From: Cyclobacteriaceae bacterium
Lineage (GTDB): Bacteria; Bacteroidota; Bacteroidia; Cytophagales; Cyclobacteriaceae
Length of the DNA stretch: 64,000 bases
NCBI GenBank assembly: GCA_025808415.1
Contig: CP075525.1
Coordinates: 558,001 to 622,000 of the forward strand
Reading direction: 5' to 3'
Shown here in pieces: positions 35,194 through 43,787 of the stretch (within the stretch, counting starts at the first letter, position 1; every line of letters starts with the position of its first letter). Below the pieces are notes generated by a model, which saw only the letters and a program-made list of their open reading frames with translations, did no database searches and had not been told where the DNA came from. The position numbers were made by a program, and so were the translations under genes.

Positions 35194-36405
35194 TTGATCA
35201 GGCGGGTCCGATATTACATATTTCTGAAAGACGTGCTTTGGCTTGCCCTTACCACATTTGGCGGCCCTCAGGCGCACCTCGGGCACTTTCAAAAAATTTT
35301 AGTCAAAAAGCGCAACTACCTTTCTTCTTCCGATTTGATGGAGTTGAACTCACTTTGCCAGGTTTTACCTGGCCCCAGTTCAACACAAACACTTACCGCA
35401 ATCGGTTTTAAGATTGGTGGCCCCAACCTCGCTTACCTTACTTTGCTGGTTTGGGTTTTACCATCGGTATTGTTTATGGCGTTTGCCGGCATTTTCCTTT
35501 CGGATATCCAGGAGAAGGATTTATCGTTGGAGTTCACCCGATTTATACAGCCAATTGCAGTGGGTTTTGTAAGCTATGCAGCGTATAGTATCAGTTTAAA
35601 AACAATTCATACAAAAACTGGTGGTATTATTATGGTTGTGGCCGCGCTGGTTTCCTACTTTATTCAAACACCCTTTGTGTTTCCTGCTATTTTACTGGTG
35701 GCGGGCCTTGTAACAGCTTTGAAGTTTAAAAATCAGCCTAAAGAAATTAAGAAGAAAATTGAAATCCAGTGGTCTAATTTTCTTTTGTGGATTGGTGTGC
35801 TGGTTTTGGCTGCTGTATTGGGTGGAATTACCAAGGCTCGTCCTGTTTTGTTGTTTGAAAATTTCTATCGTAACGGAAGTCTTATTTTTGGAGGAGGCCA
35901 GGCCCTAACCCCCTTATTGTATACTGAATTTGTAAAGAAGGAATCTGAACCTAGAAGACGCGTTGAGTTTAGAAAAAAGGAATACCTGAATCATGATGAG
36001 TTTTTGTCGGGCTATGCGGTAGCACAATCTTTACCGGGCCCCGTATTTTCATTCAGTGCATTTATTGGATCGCTCTCTATGCGTGAATATGGCTTTGGTG
36101 GTGAGCTTATTGGTGCGCTAATGTCGGCAGCAGGAATATTTTTGCCGGGAACATTTTTGATATTTTTTGTAATACGCTTTTGGGATAGCCTGAAAAAGTA
36201 CCGGGCTGTCCGTGCATCGCTGGAAGGGTTAACAGCTGCCAGCGCTGGGCTGGTGGCTGCGGCAGCTATTATTTTATTTCAGCCTCTTGACAATACGTTT
36301 ATGAATTTTGCTTTTACGATTGGCACTTTTGGCATACTCGCCTTTACACGAATACCATCGCCTGTCATAATCATTTGCGGATTCTTATTGGGGTTTATAC
36401 TTTAA
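35194..36405 (+). CDS. chrA: Chromate transporter, two-domain ChrA type
   Basis: A 403-residue membrane protein of the CHR family that exports chromate in resistant bacteria. It has two homologous halves. The first has LTTFGGPQAHLGHFQ and LPGPSSTQTLTAIG. The second has GGGQALTPLLYTEF and SLPGPVFSFSAFIG. The only plausible start is TTG 35194, preceded by AGGAG (35186-35190), one of the few Shine-Dalgarno-like sites seen here. The frame closes at 35167, so no ATG is available. True substrate is not proven by homology alone. Confidence 0.88.
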   Translation: MIRRVRYYIFLKDVLWLALTTFGGPQAHLGHFQKILVKKRNYLSSSDLMELNSLCQVLPGPSSTQTLTAIGFKIGGPNLAYLTLLVWVLPSVLFMAFAGIFLSDIQEKDLSLEFTRFIQPIAVGFVSYAAYSISLKTIHTKTGGIIMVVAALVSYFIQTPFVFPAILLVAGLVTALKFKNQPKEIKKKIEIQWSNFLLWIGVLVLAAVLGGITKARPVLLFENFYRNGSLIFGGGQALTPLLYTEFVKKESEPRRRVEFRKKEYLNHDEFLSGYAVAQSLPGPVFSFSAFIGSLSMREYGFGGELIGALMSAAGIFLPGTFLIFFVIRFWDSLKKYRAVRASLEGLTAASAGLVAAAAIILFQPLDNTFMNFAFTIGTFGILAFTRIPSPVIIICGFLLGFIL

Positions 36406-36437
36406 AATAAGGTCAACTCAAGTAATGCTAAAAAAGA

Positions 36438-36463
36438 AGAGCCCCGCTTGTTGGCGGGGCTCT
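36438..36463. terminator. Bidirectional terminator between chrA and the TonB-like gene
   Basis: A perfect ten-base stem (AGAGCCCCGC at 36438-36447, GCGGGGCTCT at 36454-36463) with a six-base loop lies between two convergent genes. A-rich and T-rich flanks are present on both sides. Confidence 0.85.
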
Positions 36464-36490
36464 GAATATTTCTAATTACTTGAAAATGTA

Positions 36491-37165
36491 TTAACCTAAT
36501 TTAAACGTAATAGGAACAACATAGCGTTGGCGAACGGGCTTACCACGTTGCTTACCGGGGTTCCAAGGGGGCGCACTTTGCACCACGCGAACAGCTTCTT
36601 CATCGCAACCGGCACCAATGCCTTTAATCGCTTTAACATCCGTAATGGAGCCATCGCGGTTAATAACGAACTCTACGAAAACTTTTCCTTCAATGCCCAT
36701 CCTGCGTGCCTGTGCCGGGTATTTCATTTTATCGGCCACATATTTATAAAAAGCACCCATTCCTCCTTTCGGGGTAGCGGTTTCTTCCACTACCAAAAAG
36801 ATTTGATCAACGTCTTCTTTTTCTTCAACCGGTGCAATAACGATTTCTTCGACCTTTGTATTCTCCGTTACCTCAACGTCAAACTCAACCTTTATTTCTT
36901 CTTTGATTTCTTCTTCGTTAGGTACTTCGATGATTTGGGGTTGCTGGATTTTTGGTGGTGGTGGCGGTGGCTGTTCCGTAGGCGGCACCTCTAATATTTC
37001 TTCAACGATATTTTGGTTTTTGGCCAGGTTTTTTGCGTCAGAGTCATCCTTTACCCCATACTCAAAAGCCATTACCACAATAAGCAGGGTTATCACCAAT
37101 CCAATGTTGAAAAACAACCAGGATTTGTTTGTTAAATCTGCTTTTTCTGTCTTTTTCGGTTCCAT
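36491..37165 (-). CDS. TonB family energy-transducing protein
   Basis: Links the proton-motive force to outer-membrane transporters. The 224-residue protein has one membrane anchor (about 14-35, FFNIGLVITLLIVVMAF), then a proline-rich (PPTEQPPPPPP) and glutamate/valine-rich spacer. The C-terminal TonB domain follows (MKYPAQARRMGIEGKVFVEFVI...APPWNPGKQRGKPV). I chose the ATG at 37165 over an in-frame TTG at 37183. The lone gene has no exbB or exbD near it. TATATTTG at 37192-37199 (minus strand) is the likely -7 box. Confidence 0.9.
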   Translation of the reverse strand: MEPKKTEKADLTNKSWLFFNIGLVITLLIVVMAFEYGVKDDSDAKNLAKNQNIVEEILEVPPTEQPPPPPPKIQQPQIIEVPNEEEIKEEIKVEFDVEVTENTKVEEIVIAPVEEKEDVDQIFLVVEETATPKGGMGAFYKYVADKMKYPAQARRMGIEGKVFVEFVINRDGSITDVKAIKGIGAGCDEEAVRVVQSAPPWNPGKQRGKPVRQRYVVPITFKLG

Positions 37166-37191
37166 AGGTTCAACGTTTGGCAATAGAATCC

Positions 37192-37199
37192 CAAATATA
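37192..37199 (-). promoter_or_regulatory. -7 box of the TonB-like gene
   Basis: The minus strand reads TATATTTG, a full TAnnTTTG match, about 27 bases before the ATG at 37165. No clear TTG is seen at the -33 distance. Confidence 0.45.
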
Positions 37200-37231
37200 G
37201 GAAAAGGTCACAATCCGGAAATAAAAAAATG

Positions 37232-37960
37232 TTATTTGCGGCTTCCGTAGAATAACGTGATGAAAAGCGTGGGATAAACGGCATATTTTTTTGCCGAGGG
37301 CATAAGCTCTATTTCTTTGGCGTAAGCATCCAGCAGCGCACCTACTTCAAAACCGACTACAGAGCTCTTAATCGCACCTGTTTCAAAATTAAGGGCTGCT
37401 TTGGCATTTCCGCCCAAAGCCATGGTTGAATTGCCCAGGCCTTCAAAAAGACGGCCGGTTCCCCAAATCTGATCGGGAGGGATGCCCAGGTTATATTGTG
37501 CCCGGAATGTGAGGAAACCACTGTCGGGAGAATATTCGACAAAATACGGGGCCACTACACCCAAACTAGGCCCGGCCGCGAAAACAGCTTTTATCTCTAC
37601 GCCCTGATAAGGTGCCTTTTTGTACATAATAATGTCACGGCCATATTGTAACCTGAAGGCATAGAGGTAGTTGCTTTTTCCGAAAATGAAAAAATTTCCG
37701 GTAATAATGGAATTACGCCTTACTTCCTGCGGGTGCTTCACATTCATAATTTCTAATCCGAATGTTTCCAGCACACGATCATTAAGTTTTCGCGCCTTTT
37801 TAAAGGTAAACCCCCCAATAAGGCCACCAGAAGTGTTTTTGTTGATTCCCCAGGTAAATTCTGACTGGTACTCGTAGCTATCCTGGGTCTGCCCATAAGC
37901 TGCAAAGCAAATAACAAAGAGCAATAAGGTTATACTGTTTGTTTTCCGGGGCTCGCGCAT
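37232..37960 (-). CDS. Exported (outer-membrane barrel-like) protein
   Basis: The 242-residue protein starts with a signal peptide (NSITLLLFVICFAAYGQ). The rest alternates aromatic and polar residues in short strands (YEYQSEFTWGINKNTSGGLIGGFTF, YLYAFRLQYGRDI, FLTFRAQYNLG). It ends in a C-terminal beta segment, YPTLFITLFYGSRK, as in small outer-membrane barrels. I do not recognise a named family. I chose the ATG at 37960; an in-frame TTG lies three codons upstream. Confidence 0.7.
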   Translation of the reverse strand: MREPRKTNSITLLLFVICFAAYGQTQDSYEYQSEFTWGINKNTSGGLIGGFTFKKARKLNDRVLETFGLEIMNVKHPQEVRRNSIITGNFFIFGKSNYLYAFRLQYGRDIIMYKKAPYQGVEIKAVFAAGPSLGVVAPYFVEYSPDSGFLTFRAQYNLGIPPDQIWGTGRLFEGLGNSTMALGGNAKAALNFETGAIKSSVVGFEVGALLDAYAKEIELMPSAKKYAVYPTLFITLFYGSRK

Positions 37961-38011
37961 CTTAACCAAAACTTTTTGAAATACCTTTAAGCTTTAAAGT
38001 AACGCAAAATA

Positions 38012-38019
38012 CAAATATA
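38012..38019 (-). promoter_or_regulatory. -7 box for the exported barrel-like protein
   Basis: TATATTTG on the minus strand fully matches TAnnTTTG and lies about 50 bases upstream of the ATG at 37960, in the gap shared with divergent osmC. Confidence 0.4.
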
Positions 38020-38030
38020 AGGTATTAGCC

Positions 38031-38435
38031 ATGACAACATTAACTACAGTATATCAGGGAGGTTTACGCACACAATCTATCCACACCCGGTCGGGCAATG
38101 TGTTGGTAACAGATGCCCCCGTTGATAATAACGGCAAGGGCGAGGCCTTTAGTCCTACCGACCTGGTTTGTACGGCACTTAGTACCTGCATGCTAACCAC
38201 CATGGGCATTTGGGCGGCCCGCGAAGGTGTGGATATTTCAGGTATGCACACGGAGGTCCTCAAAATAATGAGTGCCAATCCACGAAAAATAGCTGAGATA
38301 AAAGTGAAGCTTTCACAGCGGGACCTTGTGGCAACTGCGGACCAAAAAGAAAAGCTAAAGGACATTGCCCTACACTGCCCGGTAGCCCTTAGCCTGCACG
38401 ATTCTGTTAAGCAGACGGTTGAATTTGACTTTTAA
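38031..38435 (+). CDS. OsmC family peroxiredoxin-like protein
   Basis: The 134-residue protein is of the OsmC/Ohr superfamily, which reduces organic hydroperoxides with paired cysteines. The first cysteine lies in TDLVCTALSTCMLTTMG and the second in IALHCPVALSLHDSV. That spacing fits the OsmC/YhfA group. The FSPTDLV block is conserved. The stop overlaps the convergent ytxJ gene by four bases, which groups two thiol-redox genes. Confidence 0.9.
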   Translation: MTTLTTVYQGGLRTQSIHTRSGNVLVTDAPVDNNGKGEAFSPTDLVCTALSTCMLTTMGIWAAREGVDISGMHTEVLKIMSANPRKIAEIKVKLSQRDLVATADQKEKLKDIALHCPVALSLHDSVKQTVEFDF

Positions 38436-38764
38436 GTTTCTTTGATGGCAGAGTAGTTGATACTCGTGTGCGATGCATGATAAATTGCATTACCATTCTG
38501 GATGATCAATACCTGGGGTGATTCATGCTCCACGTTGAATTTTTCGGCAATCGCGTTAGAGATTTGGCGATAACTTAGCAAGTCGAGAAAATAAGGTTTT
38601 ACAGTTTGCATCTCATCTTCTTTCCAGTTGCGTTCCAGTCGGTCGAGCATAGCGCGGCTGGTTGAACACCGGGTGCTGTGTTTGAAGATCAGGATTTTTT
38701 GTTCTGTTGATTCGTGACGGATCTCATCCAGTTGTTGCAGATCAGTCAGTTTTGTCCATTGCAT
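38432..38764 (-). CDS. ytxJ: Bacillithiol system redox-active protein YtxJ
   Basis: The 110-residue thioredoxin-fold protein is of the YtxJ (monothiol bacilliredoxin-like) family. Its active-site cysteine lies in FKHSTRCSTSRAMLDRL, and the cis-proline region is ESPQVLIIQNG. Such proteins occur in organisms that make bacillithiol and are thought to remove it from proteins. That fits bshC elsewhere in this window. The start is the ATG at 38764. Confidence 0.88.
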   Translation of the reverse strand: MQWTKLTDLQQLDEIRHESTEQKILIFKHSTRCSTSRAMLDRLERNWKEDEMQTVKPYFLDLLSYRQISNAIAEKFNVEHESPQVLIIQNGNAIYHASHTSINYSAIKET

Positions 38765-38774
38765 AAATTTTGAA

Positions 38775-41405
38775 TTAATCGTACCACAGGCCTTGCTCCC
38801 GCTTATCGTAGCGCGGCTTCTGAATTTTTTCTTTCAGGTGTTCGGGCTGGGTATCGCTTTTCTTAAACAAACGTGCCCAGAATAGTTTAAAGTTCGTGAG
38901 CATGTTTTTTTCTTCCTTCACATTGTTTTGGTTGGTTTTTACAAACTGGGCATCGGGGTGCAATTTTTTCTGCGCGAACAGTTCGTACTTTTTCATTTTA
39001 ATGTTGCCCTGGTAATCGGTGACTTTGGCGAAGGCTTTTCCGGGTTCCCTTACTTTTAAGGCATCTTCATCGCTGCTGGGGTTACGCACGTAACGCCAAT
39101 CCATTTTTATACCACGCGCATATTCACTTGCTTTAATTGATGATTTAGATGGACTGATTCCCGGCAATGATCCATCGGCAGCATGAGGTTTTTTATCATA
39201 ATCTTTTTCCTTCACTTTAACTTGAAGGCCATCAATTTTATAAGTGGATTCACCGGGTCGTTTTTTCTTCAAAGCCAATTCATCGGCATTGGGGTTACGC
39301 ACATAATTTTTCTTAAATCGCGATAAGCGCGTATAGCCCGTAAAGGTTTCGCCCTGGTCGCGCATGTCGGGATGAAGGTCAAACTCCATCAATTTGCCCG
39401 GGAAGCCTCCAATATCTTTGTTAGGTTCTTTTTTCTTCACCTTAACGGTTCCGCCAAAAGCGGCCATGCGTTCGTCATTTTTGCCGGGTGGGTACATACC
39501 TGGAATAGGCTGTTCTTTATTGTTCCATAGCTTTCCGCTAATGCTTCCACCACCTTTTTGCGGTGCTTTGCCTTTCAGGTTTCCGGAATAGGCGGCCATA
39601 CGTTCATCCTCTTTTCCGGGAGGGCGACCCTGAATAGGCTGACCTTTATTGTTCCATAGCTTTCCGCTGATGCTTCCACCACCTTTTTGCGGAGCCTTGC
39701 CTTTCAGGTTTCCGGAAAAGGCAGCCATACGCTCATCCTCTTTTCCGGGGGACCGACCCTGTATCGGTTGTTCTTTGTTGTTCCATAGTTTGCCGCTAAC
39801 ACTGCCGCCACCTTTAACAGGTTTATGGGCCTTTATGTGTCCGCTGTATCCGGCACCGGCATCTTCAAAACTTTTCCTGAAACGAAGGTTGCCCTGGTAT
39901 GAAGCCATCTGCTCATCAGCTTTGCCGGGGGCACGACCAAGCACTGGCTGTCCTTTGTTGTTCCATGACTTCCCGCTAACGCTCCCACCACCTTTCAAGG
40001 GTTTGTGGGCCTTTATGTTGCCGGTATAATCAGAGCCCACATCATCAAACCCTTTCCTGAACCGGATGTTGCCCTGGTACGTGTCAGCACCTTTTGCTCC
40101 CGCACCTGGTGTTCGGCCTTGAATAGCCTGACCCTGGTTGTTCCAACTTTTACCACTCACACTTCCGCCACCTTTTAATGGTCTTCGGGCCTTTATGCTG
40201 CCACTATAACCTGCACCTTGTGTATCAAATGATTTTCGAAAGCGAATATTTCCCTGATAGGTATCAACGCCTCTTGCTCCAATTCCCGGAGCGCGTCCTG
40301 GCAAGGGTGCTTTACCGGTCCTGCGTTCGCCCGGCTGTGTGGCGGATTGGTACCCACCACCGGGCATCATGCCTTTAAAGGGTTTGTCACCATAGCCAGG
40401 CCTTCGGCTACGGGATAACATTACTGCGCCTTCTGTGCCCGGTTTACTCGAAAAATTTCGCCCTCGGATTCGCCTGCCGGAAATGTCACCTTTCCATGCC
40501 CTCGATGTTGAAGTAGCCGTGCGATAACTTCCTGCAGCCGGACCTTTGTAAGGCCTGTCGCCAACTCCCTTTCTGCCATAATATGGTGAAGTGGTCGGTC
40601 GCATTACTTTTTGTGGAGGGGTTTGATAATTTATCGTGCGCAGTCTTCTGCCGGATATGTCGCGTGTGTAAGGGCGCTCGCCCTTTTGCTTGCGGTTCCA
40701 AAAGCCTGCATATGGGTTAATACTTTTTCGGGATAGGTAAGGTCGTGATGCTGTTGCAGGCACTACGCGTTTACGATCGGGTGGCTGCGGCTGGCTACCC
40801 ATCTTTTTTAATTTGGCCAATTGAGGGGCGTTCGATACGGGTCGTTCTACGGGCTGTGGCTTTCGGGAAGGGTTATTTACGTACTTATTGAATTGCGGAT
40901 AAACGTTCCGGGTTTTACCGGTTGCCGAACGAACCTGTACGCGCTGCCGCTCTACGGCTCGCCACTTCAGTTGAGGATCTTTCTCTGAAGGACCTTTTTG
41001 GCCCATGTATCTTCCGCTTTGCGGGTAAACATTGCGCGCCTCATTCGACTGTGAACGGGTGGCGGGAATTCTTCGTCCGGTAATATCGCCCTTCCATGCA
41101 CGTTCTTTCCCTTGAGGTGATTTTGCCCGATATAATGGGTTAACAGGTCTTCCTGCTTTTTCTCCCTTTTTAGTTGCGCTGGCGGCTCTTGACTTTCCTT
41201 GCGGACTCACACGCTTGCCAACACCTTTTGATTTGCTCTTTGATGGTTTTGATTTAAACCGGGTTTCGCGTGATGGTTTCGAGGGTTGATCACCTTTCGT
41301 GTTTTGTGAAAAAGAAGGAGTATTCAGTATAAATAGGAATAACACCACGCCTATGATTATAAGCCTGAATGAGGGGGTGGCGGTATGCTGCTTTAAAAGG
41401 CTCAA
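38775..41405 (-). CDS. Large basic exported repeat protein
   Basis: I do not recognise this 876-residue protein. It has an N-terminal hydrophobic segment (about 15-33, then SFSQ) that could be a signal peptide. It is rich in lysine, arginine, glycine and serine with few acidic stretches. Residues 371-550 are three 60-residue repeats and 551-636 two 43-residue repeats that share GGGS(V/I)SGK(S/L)WNN. WKGDI(T/S)GRRI and YVRNP are other recurring motifs. The only plausible start is TTG 41405, since no ATG exists upstream in frame. A surface or matrix role is guesswork. Confidence 0.75.
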   Translation of the reverse strand: MSLLKQHTATPSFRLIIIGVVLFLFILNTPSFSQNTKGDQPSKPSRETRFKSKPSKSKSKGVGKRVSPQGKSRAASATKKGEKAGRPVNPLYRAKSPQGKERAWKGDITGRRIPATRSQSNEARNVYPQSGRYMGQKGPSEKDPQLKWRAVERQRVQVRSATGKTRNVYPQFNKYVNNPSRKPQPVERPVSNAPQLAKLKKMGSQPQPPDRKRVVPATASRPYLSRKSINPYAGFWNRKQKGERPYTRDISGRRLRTINYQTPPQKVMRPTTSPYYGRKGVGDRPYKGPAAGSYRTATSTSRAWKGDISGRRIRGRNFSSKPGTEGAVMLSRSRRPGYGDKPFKGMMPGGGYQSATQPGERRTGKAPLPGRAPGIGARGVDTYQGNIRFRKSFDTQGAGYSGSIKARRPLKGGGSVSGKSWNNQGQAIQGRTPGAGAKGADTYQGNIRFRKGFDDVGSDYTGNIKAHKPLKGGGSVSGKSWNNKGQPVLGRAPGKADEQMASYQGNLRFRKSFEDAGAGYSGHIKAHKPVKGGGSVSGKLWNNKEQPIQGRSPGKEDERMAAFSGNLKGKAPQKGGGSISGKLWNNKGQPIQGRPPGKEDERMAAYSGNLKGKAPQKGGGSISGKLWNNKEQPIPGMYPPGKNDERMAAFGGTVKVKKKEPNKDIGGFPGKLMEFDLHPDMRDQGETFTGYTRLSRFKKNYVRNPNADELALKKKRPGESTYKIDGLQVKVKEKDYDKKPHAADGSLPGISPSKSSIKASEYARGIKMDWRYVRNPSSDEDALKVREPGKAFAKVTDYQGNIKMKKYELFAQKKLHPDAQFVKTNQNNVKEEKNMLTNFKLFWARLFKKSDTQPEHLKEKIQKPRYDKREQGLWYD
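39498..40295. repeat. Tandem in-gene repeats (3 x 180 bp and 2 x 129 bp)
   Basis: The DNA coding for residues 371-636 of the large repeat protein is arranged as three 180-bp units followed (on the minus strand) by two 129-bp units. The shorter units lack an internal 17-residue segment found in the longer. The two 129-bp copies are nearly identical. Confidence 0.85.
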
Positions 41406-41480
41406 AAAATGCCGCTGAAACGTGCTAAGATAGTAAAAATCAGGTAGTAGAGGTCAGGTTAAGGATTTCTCAATCACCAT

Positions 41481-43457
41481 TTAAAACGCCAATAATGCTG
41501 TTAGCTTGTTTTTTAAACGGCCTTTGGGCAGAAAATTTTGTTCAAGTGTTGGTGCAAAAGGAATGGCTGTGTCGAGGCTAGCCACGCGCATCACGGGCGC
41601 ATCCAGGTATTGGAAGTAGTGCTCGTTAATCCATGCACTGATTTCCGCACCGATACCACCGGTTAGGGTGTCTTCATGAAGGATGAGTACACGATTGGTT
41701 TTCTTTACGGTTTGTTGTACGGCTTCTTTATCCCATGGCAGTAGTGTACGCAGGTCGAGTACATCCGCTTGAACTTCGGGCATGCTTTCCAGTAGTTCTT
41801 TTGCCCAGTGTACGCCCATGCCGTAAGTGATAATGGAAACATCACTGCCTTCGCTTACCAACTTAGCCTTTCCGATTTCAACGGTATAGTAATCATCGGG
41901 TACCATTTCTTTGATGGAACGGTACAACAATTTGTGTTCAAAATACATTACCGGGTTTGGATCTTCGATTGAGGCGCAGAGCAATCCTTTTGCATCATAG
42001 GGGTTGGAAGGATAAACCACTTTTAAACCGGGGGTGTGAAAAAACCAGGCTTCGTTGCTTTGCGAATGAAACGGTCCCGCTGCGGTGCCGGCACCGGTGG
42101 GCATGCGCACTACCACATCGGCATTTTGTCCCCATCGCCAATGAGCCTTGGCCAGGTTGTTTACAATTTGTGTGATGCCTTCCGACACGAAATCGGCAAA
42201 CTGCATTTCTACCATGGCCTTCATGCCTTTAATGGAAAGACCAAGTCCGGCACCCAAAATAGCCGACTCACATATGGGTGTGTTGCGCACACGCGCTTTG
42301 CCAAATTGTTTCACAAAGCCATCGGTAATTTTAAACACACCACCGTAGTCGGCAATGTCTTGTCCCATCAACACCAGGTTTGAGTGGCGCTCCATGCTTT
42401 GCCGAAGTCCATCGCTTATGGCATCAATAAATCTTTTCTCGGAAGTTTTCTCGGAGGGCGATGCAATGGTTGGTGTAAACGGAGCATACACATCATTTGT
42501 TTCTGTTTCTGTGTTTGCTTCCGGATGTGTTTCGGCAAAAGCTGTTTCCAGTCCGGCTTCAATTTCTTTTTTTATTTTTTTTCGGATGGTATCGGTTTCT
42601 TTTTGATCGAGTATACTTTCGGCCAACAGAAACTTTTCATAATTCTCTACCGGATCTTTCTTCGCCCAGGTGTCCATCAGTTCTTGCGGAACGTATTTCG
42701 TACCGGAGGCTTCTTCATGGCCACGCATCCGGAACGTTATGCACTCTAACAATACAGGCCTCGGATTTTTGCGAATGTCTTCAGCGATTTTTTTTACAGT
42801 AGAGTAGACTTCAAGAATGTTGTTACCATCTACCTGAACGCCCTCTATTCCATACCCGATAGCTTTATCGACAAAACTTTTACACCTGAATTGTTCGTTG
42901 CTGGGCGTGGACAATCCGTATCCATTATTTTCAATTACAAAAAGTACAGGAAGGTCCCACACGGCCGCAACATTCACTGCTTCGTGAAAGTCACCCTCGC
43001 TGGTTCCGCCATCGCCATTGAACACAGCGGTTACTTTCTTTTCCTTTTTCAGTTTTGTCGCCAAAGCAATGCCATCGGCAACACCATTTTGTGGCCCCAG
43101 GTGTGAGATCATGCCGACAATGTGATGTTCATTGGTGCCGAAATGAAAGGAGCGGTCGCGGCCTTTGGTGTAGCCCATCATGGTTCCTTGCCACTGCGCA
43201 AACAACCGTTCGAACGGCATGTTGCGCGAAGTGAAAACACCCAGGTTGCGGTGCATGGGTAAGATGTATTCATCTTTTTGGAGCGCTTCGGTTAGCCCTA
43301 CCGCAATGGCTTCCTGGCCTATGCCACTAAACCATTTACTGATTTTGTTTTGCCGAAGCAGGATGAGCATTTTTTCTTCGATCAACCGTGGACGAAGAAT
43401 AGCTTCATACAAAGATTTTAAAAGCGAATGAGAATAATCCTGATGCCTAAATTGCAT
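41481..43457 (-). CDS. 2-oxo acid dehydrogenase E1, alpha-beta fusion
   Basis: The thiamine-diphosphate E1 component of a 2-oxoisovalerate or related dehydrogenase complex, 658 residues. The alpha half (about 1-320) has the TPP motif NGDGGTSEGDFHEA...IENNGYG and FSGIGQEAIAVGL. The beta half (about 340-658) has GQDIADYGGVFKITDGF, CESAILGAGLG and HEDTLTGGIGAEI. In most bacteria these are separate genes; the fused form is common in Bacteroidota. No E2 or E3 gene is nearby. I chose the ATG at 43457. Confidence 0.92.
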   Translation of the reverse strand: MQFRHQDYSHSLLKSLYEAILRPRLIEEKMLILLRQNKISKWFSGIGQEAIAVGLTEALQKDEYILPMHRNLGVFTSRNMPFERLFAQWQGTMMGYTKGRDRSFHFGTNEHHIVGMISHLGPQNGVADGIALATKLKKEKKVTAVFNGDGGTSEGDFHEAVNVAAVWDLPVLFVIENNGYGLSTPSNEQFRCKSFVDKAIGYGIEGVQVDGNNILEVYSTVKKIAEDIRKNPRPVLLECITFRMRGHEEASGTKYVPQELMDTWAKKDPVENYEKFLLAESILDQKETDTIRKKIKKEIEAGLETAFAETHPEANTETETNDVYAPFTPTIASPSEKTSEKRFIDAISDGLRQSMERHSNLVLMGQDIADYGGVFKITDGFVKQFGKARVRNTPICESAILGAGLGLSIKGMKAMVEMQFADFVSEGITQIVNNLAKAHWRWGQNADVVVRMPTGAGTAAGPFHSQSNEAWFFHTPGLKVVYPSNPYDAKGLLCASIEDPNPVMYFEHKLLYRSIKEMVPDDYYTVEIGKAKLVSEGSDVSIITYGMGVHWAKELLESMPEVQADVLDLRTLLPWDKEAVQQTVKKTNRVLILHEDTLTGGIGAEISAWINEHYFQYLDAPVMRVASLDTAIPFAPTLEQNFLPKGRLKNKLTALLAF

Positions 43458-43499
43458 AAACAAGCTAAATACACACAAATTTAACCGGGATGGCGGAAC

Positions 43500-43529
43500 T
43501 TGCTGGTACGTATTTATAGTTTATTTTTG
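43500..43529 (+). promoter_or_regulatory. Promoter of the DUF6364/PIN toxin-antitoxin pair
   Basis: TTG at 43500-43502, exactly 19 bases, then TATTTTTG at 43522-43529. Both elements fully match the Bacteroidota consensus. The antitoxin ATG at 43548 follows 18 bases later. The open frame that begins at TTG 43500 is explained by this element. Confidence 0.75.
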
Positions 43530-43547
43530 TACGTAGCAAAACCGGGT

Positions 43548-43787
43548 ATGGAAGAAGTTAAACTCACCTTGAAGCTCAATAAAAAAACCATCGAAAAGGG
43601 GAAAAGCTATGCCCGTAAACGCAAAACCAGTTTATCGCGGATGATTGAGAACTATCTCGAAAAAATCACCCAGCAGGAGCAAGATGAAATAACCCCACTG
43701 GTAAAAAACCTTTCCGGTGTTTTGAAAGGTGAATCGATGGAATACAGGCGTGGGTACTCCGATTTTTTAGAACGCAAATACAAATAA
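43548..43787 (+). CDS. DUF6364-type antitoxin
   Basis: The 79-residue protein has a short DNA-binding-type beginning (VKLTLKLNKKTIEKGKSYARKRKTSLSRMIENYLEKI). This matches ribbon-helix-helix antitoxins of the DUF6364 kind, followed by a flexible tail for toxin binding. It immediately precedes a PIN-domain gene with a one-base overlap (TAATG), the usual antitoxin-toxin order. I chose the ATG at 43548 because the promoter occupies the upstream frame. Family and pairing are clear; activity is inferred. Confidence 0.85.
   Translation: MEEVKLTLKLNKKTIEKGKSYARKRKTSLSRMIENYLEKITQQEQDEITPLVKNLSGVLKGESMEYRRGYSDFLERKYK

Noticed and set aside
36527..36994. Long plus-strand frame opposite the TonB-like gene
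   Set aside because: The product is a composition artefact of the proline- and glutamate-rich spacer on the other strand, with no domain.
39498..40295. Regular DNA repeats that could look like a CRISPR array
   Set aside because: The units are 180 and 129 bp long with no short repeat-spacer alternation, and they keep an open coding frame.
42384..42749. Open frame opposite the E1 fusion gene
   Set aside because: It lies entirely within a well-supported gene, is low complexity and phenylalanine-rich, and mirrors the opposite coding strand.
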